Positions 61,294-64,000 of a stretch of DNA of 64,000 bases are shown one piece after another; the first letter of the stretch is position 1, and the number at the start of each line of letters is the position of its first letter. The DNA comes from Paeniglutamicibacter antarcticus. Lineage in GTDB: Bacteria; Actinomycetota; Actinomycetes; Actinomycetales; Micrococcaceae. The position numbers and the translations under genes were made by a program. The stretch is from contig NZ_CZJT01000082.1 of assembly GCF_900010755.1 (NCBI RefSeq), positions 124,001 to 188,000 on the forward strand, in the 5' to 3' direction. The notes under the pieces were generated by a model that ran no database searches, was not told the DNA's origin, and saw only the letters and a program-made list of their open reading frames with translations.

Positions 61294-63255
61294 ATGACTA
61301 CGTCCTTGCCCTTCGGCTCCTGGCCCTCACCCATCACCGCGGAACATGTAGCAGCGGGCACCACTCCCGTGGGCGGCGGAACCTTCGTCGGCGGTGAGCT
61401 GTGGTGGCTTGAGGGCCGGCCGGCCGAGGGCGGGCGGATGACGGTGGTGGCGCGCGGGGCAGTGAGCGATCAGGCACCGCGTGAACTCGTGGCGGCCCCC
61501 TTCAATGTCCGCAGCAGGGTCAATGAATACGGCGGAGCAGCCTGGGCAGTCATAAAGGTCAACGGCACCGATGAACTTGTCTTTGCCAACTTCACCGACC
61601 AGCGTCTGTACAGCACCGGTGCACACGGTGGGACCCCGGTTCCCATGACCCCGCCAAGTACCGGGTCCGACGGGGATCCGCAACTTCGCTTCGCCGAAAT
61701 CATTCCCGGTGCCGATCCCGGTGAAATCTTCGCAGTTTGCGAAGACCACCGCGGCGAACTGCGCCGCTACATCGTCGCGATCCCGCTTGATGGCTCGGCT
61801 GCACAGGACTCTGCGGCACTGCGTGAAGTCACCGCGTCCTCCCGCTTTGTTGCAGCCCCGCGACTGAGCCCGGGGGCCACCAAGTTGAGCTGGATTTCCT
61901 GGGAACATCCGCACATGCCATGGGATGGCACCGAATTGCACAGTGCCGACCTTATCGACGGTGTTGCCGTCAATGACACGGTGATTGCCGGGTCAACCAC
62001 CGAATCGGTACTGCAACCCGAGTGGCTCACCGATGGCGAACTCGTTTTTGCCTCGGATCGCAGCGGTTGGTGGAACCTCTACGCGCATCGGTTGGAAACA
62101 GGGGAGCAGCGCGCGCTGTGCCCGCGCGAGGAAGAATTCGCCGGCCCCTTGTGGATGCTTGGACAACGGTGGTTCACGGTGGAAAACGAGCGTTCGCTGC
62201 TGGTGACCCACGGAACCCACGGCAGCTCGCTGGCCCGGCTTGATGTTTCCACAGGGGACTTGGCGCCGCTGGAGATGCCCTTCACCCGCATTTCCCCCTC
62301 CGCGCTCGCGGACGGAAAACTGCTGGCAACCGCCACCTCGTTGGTTCAGGGCGACGGGCTGCGGCTCATCGACCTGGAAACACTTTCGGTGCAGGACGTT
62401 TCCCTTTGTCTCTCCGCGCTGCCGGATCCCGGGGCCCTGCCACATGCGGCGGCCATGGAATTTTCCACCGCCGACGGGGCGCCGGTGTACGCCCATGTCT
62501 ATGCCCCGGCACTGGTTGGGTACAGCGGACTTGAGGGGGAGAAGCCACCGTTCGTGGCTTTCGTGCACGGTGGTCCGACCTCCCAGGCTTTCGCACAACT
62601 CTCGCTGTCCATCGCCTATTACACGTCCCGCGGCATAGGCGTGGTCGACGTGAACTACGGGGGATCCACCGGCTTTGGCCGGGCCTACCGCGAACGGCTG
62701 CGCGGACAGTGGGGCATCGTGGATGTGCAGGACACGGTTGCGGTGATGGAAGGGCTCGTCGCCGCCGGGATCGCCGACGGCAACCGGCTGGGCATCGAGG
62801 GAGGTTCCGCCGGCGGTTGGACAGTGCTCAACGCGCTGACCACTACCGATGCCTTCTCCGCTGGGATCTCTCGCTACGGCGTCTCTGATTTGGTCGGGCT
62901 GGTGACCGACACCCACGACTTCGAATCCCGCTACATGGAATCCTTGGTGGGCCCGTACCCGGAGGCCGCCGAGCTTTATGCCCAACGGGCACCGATCAAC
63001 CACGTCGATAACATTTCCTGCCCGGTCTTGCTGCTGCAGGGGGATGAGGACAAGGTGGTGCCGCCGGCCCAATCGCAGGTGGTCGCCGACGCGCTCGCGG
63101 CCAACGGGATCCCGCATGCCTACGTGCTCTATGCGGGCGAACAGCACGGCTTCCGCCGCATGGAAAACATCATCAACGCGTTGGAAACCTCGCTCGGTTT
63201 CTATGCGACGGTCTTCGGTTTCGACGCCGACGTGCCATCGCTCGAACTTCACTAG
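61294..63255 (+). CDS. S9-family serine peptidase (prolyl oligopeptidase/acylaminoacyl-peptidase type)
   Basis: A 653-residue cytoplasmic peptidase. An N-terminal beta-propeller (about 1-390) contains WLEGRPAEGGRMTVVARG and FASDRSGWWNLYAHRLETGE. The C-terminal alpha/beta-hydrolase domain begins near 400 with FVAFVHGGPTSQAF, then NYGGSTGFGRAYRERLRGQW, the nucleophile Ser near 503 in IEGGSAGGWTVL, the Asp near 584 in LQGDEDKVVPP, and the His near 616 in AGEQHGFRR. It cleaves short peptides after a penultimate residue, probably in peptide recycling. The next gene starts 100 bp downstream past a G9 tract. Confidence 0.93.
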   Translation: MTTSLPFGSWPSPITAEHVAAGTTPVGGGTFVGGELWWLEGRPAEGGRMTVVARGAVSDQAPRELVAAPFNVRSRVNEYGGAAWAVIKVNGTDELVFANFTDQRLYSTGAHGGTPVPMTPPSTGSDGDPQLRFAEIIPGADPGEIFAVCEDHRGELRRYIVAIPLDGSAAQDSAALREVTASSRFVAAPRLSPGATKLSWISWEHPHMPWDGTELHSADLIDGVAVNDTVIAGSTTESVLQPEWLTDGELVFASDRSGWWNLYAHRLETGEQRALCPREEEFAGPLWMLGQRWFTVENERSLLVTHGTHGSSLARLDVSTGDLAPLEMPFTRISPSALADGKLLATATSLVQGDGLRLIDLETLSVQDVSLCLSALPDPGALPHAAAMEFSTADGAPVYAHVYAPALVGYSGLEGEKPPFVAFVHGGPTSQAFAQLSLSIAYYTSRGIGVVDVNYGGSTGFGRAYRERLRGQWGIVDVQDTVAVMEGLVAAGIADGNRLGIEGGSAGGWTVLNALTTTDAFSAGISRYGVSDLVGLVTDTHDFESRYMESLVGPYPEAAELYAQRAPINHVDNISCPVLLLQGDEDKVVPPAQSQVVADALAANGIPHAYVLYAGEQHGFRRMENIINALETSLGFYATVFGFDADVPSLELH

Positions 63256-63260
63256 CGGCA

Positions 63261-63269
63261 GGGGGGGGG
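63261..63269. repeat. G9 homopolymer downstream of the S9 peptidase
   Basis: Nine consecutive G residues six bases after the peptidase stop, flanked by GGCA and CACTGCC which can pair into a small hairpin. It is non-coding, prone to slippage and to sequencing error. Confidence 0.8.
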
Positions 63270-63341
63270 CACTGCCGTCCCGTCGGCCTGAAAATCATCG
63301 GCTTTTCTTCCGACGGGCCACTCCGGCTTCCACCAGCACCG

Positions 63342-63347
63342 TAGGAT
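63342..63347 (+). promoter_or_regulatory. -10 element of a leaderless VanZ message
   Basis: TAGGAT lies seven bases before GTG 63355. Confidence 0.5.
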
Positions 63348-63354
63348 AAATCGG

Positions 63355-64000
63355 GTGTCAGACAGAATCATGCTTGGAGCAATCGCCGTCTTTGCGGGCC
63401 TAGGCCTTGCCGTTGCCCTGTTTATCCCCTTCATTGCCATCAGCTACAGGCGCCGGGGTTCGGTGAGTGCCCTGTGGCTGCTGGGCTGGGTGGCGCTGCT
63501 GAGCTACACCATGGCGCTGTGGACCTACACGCTGATGCCCCTGCCCGCCGAGGGCTACAGGTGCGTGGGAACCTAGCTCACCCCGTTTGCGTCGCTGCAT
63601 GACATCCTCAAGTACCCTCATGCCTCGGCTGGGCAAGTACTGCGCAACCCCGCGGTGCAGCAAGTTGCCTTCAACATCATGCTGTTCATGCCCTTCGGCT
63701 TCCTGCTGCGCACCATGTTCAGGCGCGGGATCCTGATGGCGACGTTCGGCGGTTTCGGCATTTCGCTGTTCATCGAGCTGACCCAGCGCACCGGGATCTG
63801 GGGAATATTCCCGTGTGCCTACCGTCTGTTTGATGTCGATGATCTGATGGCCAACACGCTCGGTGCGCTGTTGGGGTCGATTCTTGCCTGGGCCTTCATT
63901 CCGCGCAGGAGCGCAGATCGGGATCCGCGGCTGCCCCGCCCGGTGACAGCGGGGCGCAGGTTGCTGGCGATGGCCTGCGACGTGCTCTTCCTGACCCTGC
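63355..64000 (+). pseudogene. VanZ-family membrane protein interrupted by an amber codon, runs off the right edge
   Basis: From GTG 63355 the frame encodes an N-terminal helix (MLGAIAVFAGLGLAVALFIP), a basic loop, a second helix and LMPLPAEGYRCVGT, then TAG at 63574-63576. It continues in the same frame with LTPFASLHDILKYPHASAGQ, VAFNIMLFMPFGFLLRTMFR and DVDDLMANTLGALLGSILAW, the hallmark VanZ segments. Homologous proteins usually have Gln or another residue before the L.PF segment, so CAG to TAG is the simplest lesion. VanZ proteins lower teicoplanin susceptibility or have unknown roles. Past 63900 an RDD-like segment (RRLLAMACDVLFLTL) begins. Confidence 0.75.

Noticed and set aside
61993-63252. 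419-codon antisense frame opposite the S9 peptidase
   Set aside because: The sense frame has the full catalytic triad; the antisense product shows no domain and is explained by GC codon bias.

Overview
The window is GC-rich DNA with densely packed genes, Shine-Dalgarno (SD) and leaderless starts side by side, GTG/TTG starts, DUF222/HNH and DUF202 genes and a PucR-type regulator. This suggests a high-GC Gram-positive actinobacterium, most likely a member of the Micrococcaceae (Arthrobacter and relatives). The genus is inferred from protein style; no search was possible. I see no rRNA, tRNA, CRISPR array or prophage.

Layout. 1-340: edge of a hicAB toxin-antitoxin pair with a stop codon inside hicA. 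487-4795 (minus): an ABC-2 exporter of the NatAB type and a LuxR-type two-component system. 4910-9431: a GH15 glycosidase, a VOC protein, an MFS exporter and a thioesterase. 9428-13696: a KtrAB/Trk-type potassium uptake pair, a tiny membrane peptide and a decayed IS982-family transposase, bracketed by two copies of a DUF2384-like antitoxin gene, the second broken by an 11-bp duplication. 13776-15667: an antibiotic-resistance ABC-F gene behind a six-residue upstream ORF and a strong hairpin, which looks like an attenuator. 15664-24796: a complete sialic-acid uptake and catabolism locus (GntR regulator, Tat lipoprotein, permease, permease-ATPase fusion, ATPase, NanA, NanK, NanE) with operator-like palindromes and two intercistronic hairpins. 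24874-26630: an NmrA-type reductase and a siderophore-interacting flavoprotein.

26667-34073: a catabolic cluster on the minus strand (MHS symporter, ThDP enzyme, YtcJ-like amidohydrolase, M20 amidohydrolase/carbamoylase) divergent from a PucR-type activator; the substrate is unknown. 34330-41062: an HNH/DUF222 protein with an AT-rich promoter, a monooxygenase-like membrane protein, diaminopimelate dehydrogenase and a CydDC-like ABC heterodimer. 41118-43526: an 802-residue membrane protein made almost entirely of Leu/Gly heptads, with two tandem palindromes upstream. 43818-48497: a glutamate-synthase-like flavoprotein, an MFS protein, an enoyl-CoA hydratase family gene with an apparent AUC start, and a frameshifted DUF202 gene. 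48571-64000: a SpoIID/beta-helix surface protein, LysR, small proteins, a luciferase-like monooxygenase, a lipoprotein-like protein, CspA, a QacA-type exporter with its TetR and operators, a CynX-type transporter, an alpha/beta hydrolase, a TRIC channel, DUF1697, an S9 peptidase and a VanZ gene interrupted by an amber codon.

Two themes run across the window. At least fifteen starts have a TANNNT-like -10 element exactly 6-7 bases before ATG/GTG, which predicts leaderless mRNAs. Several genes are interrupted by single lesions (hicA, DUF2384 copy 2, DUF202, VanZ; the transposase has several), so either gene decay is active or a few base calls need checking.
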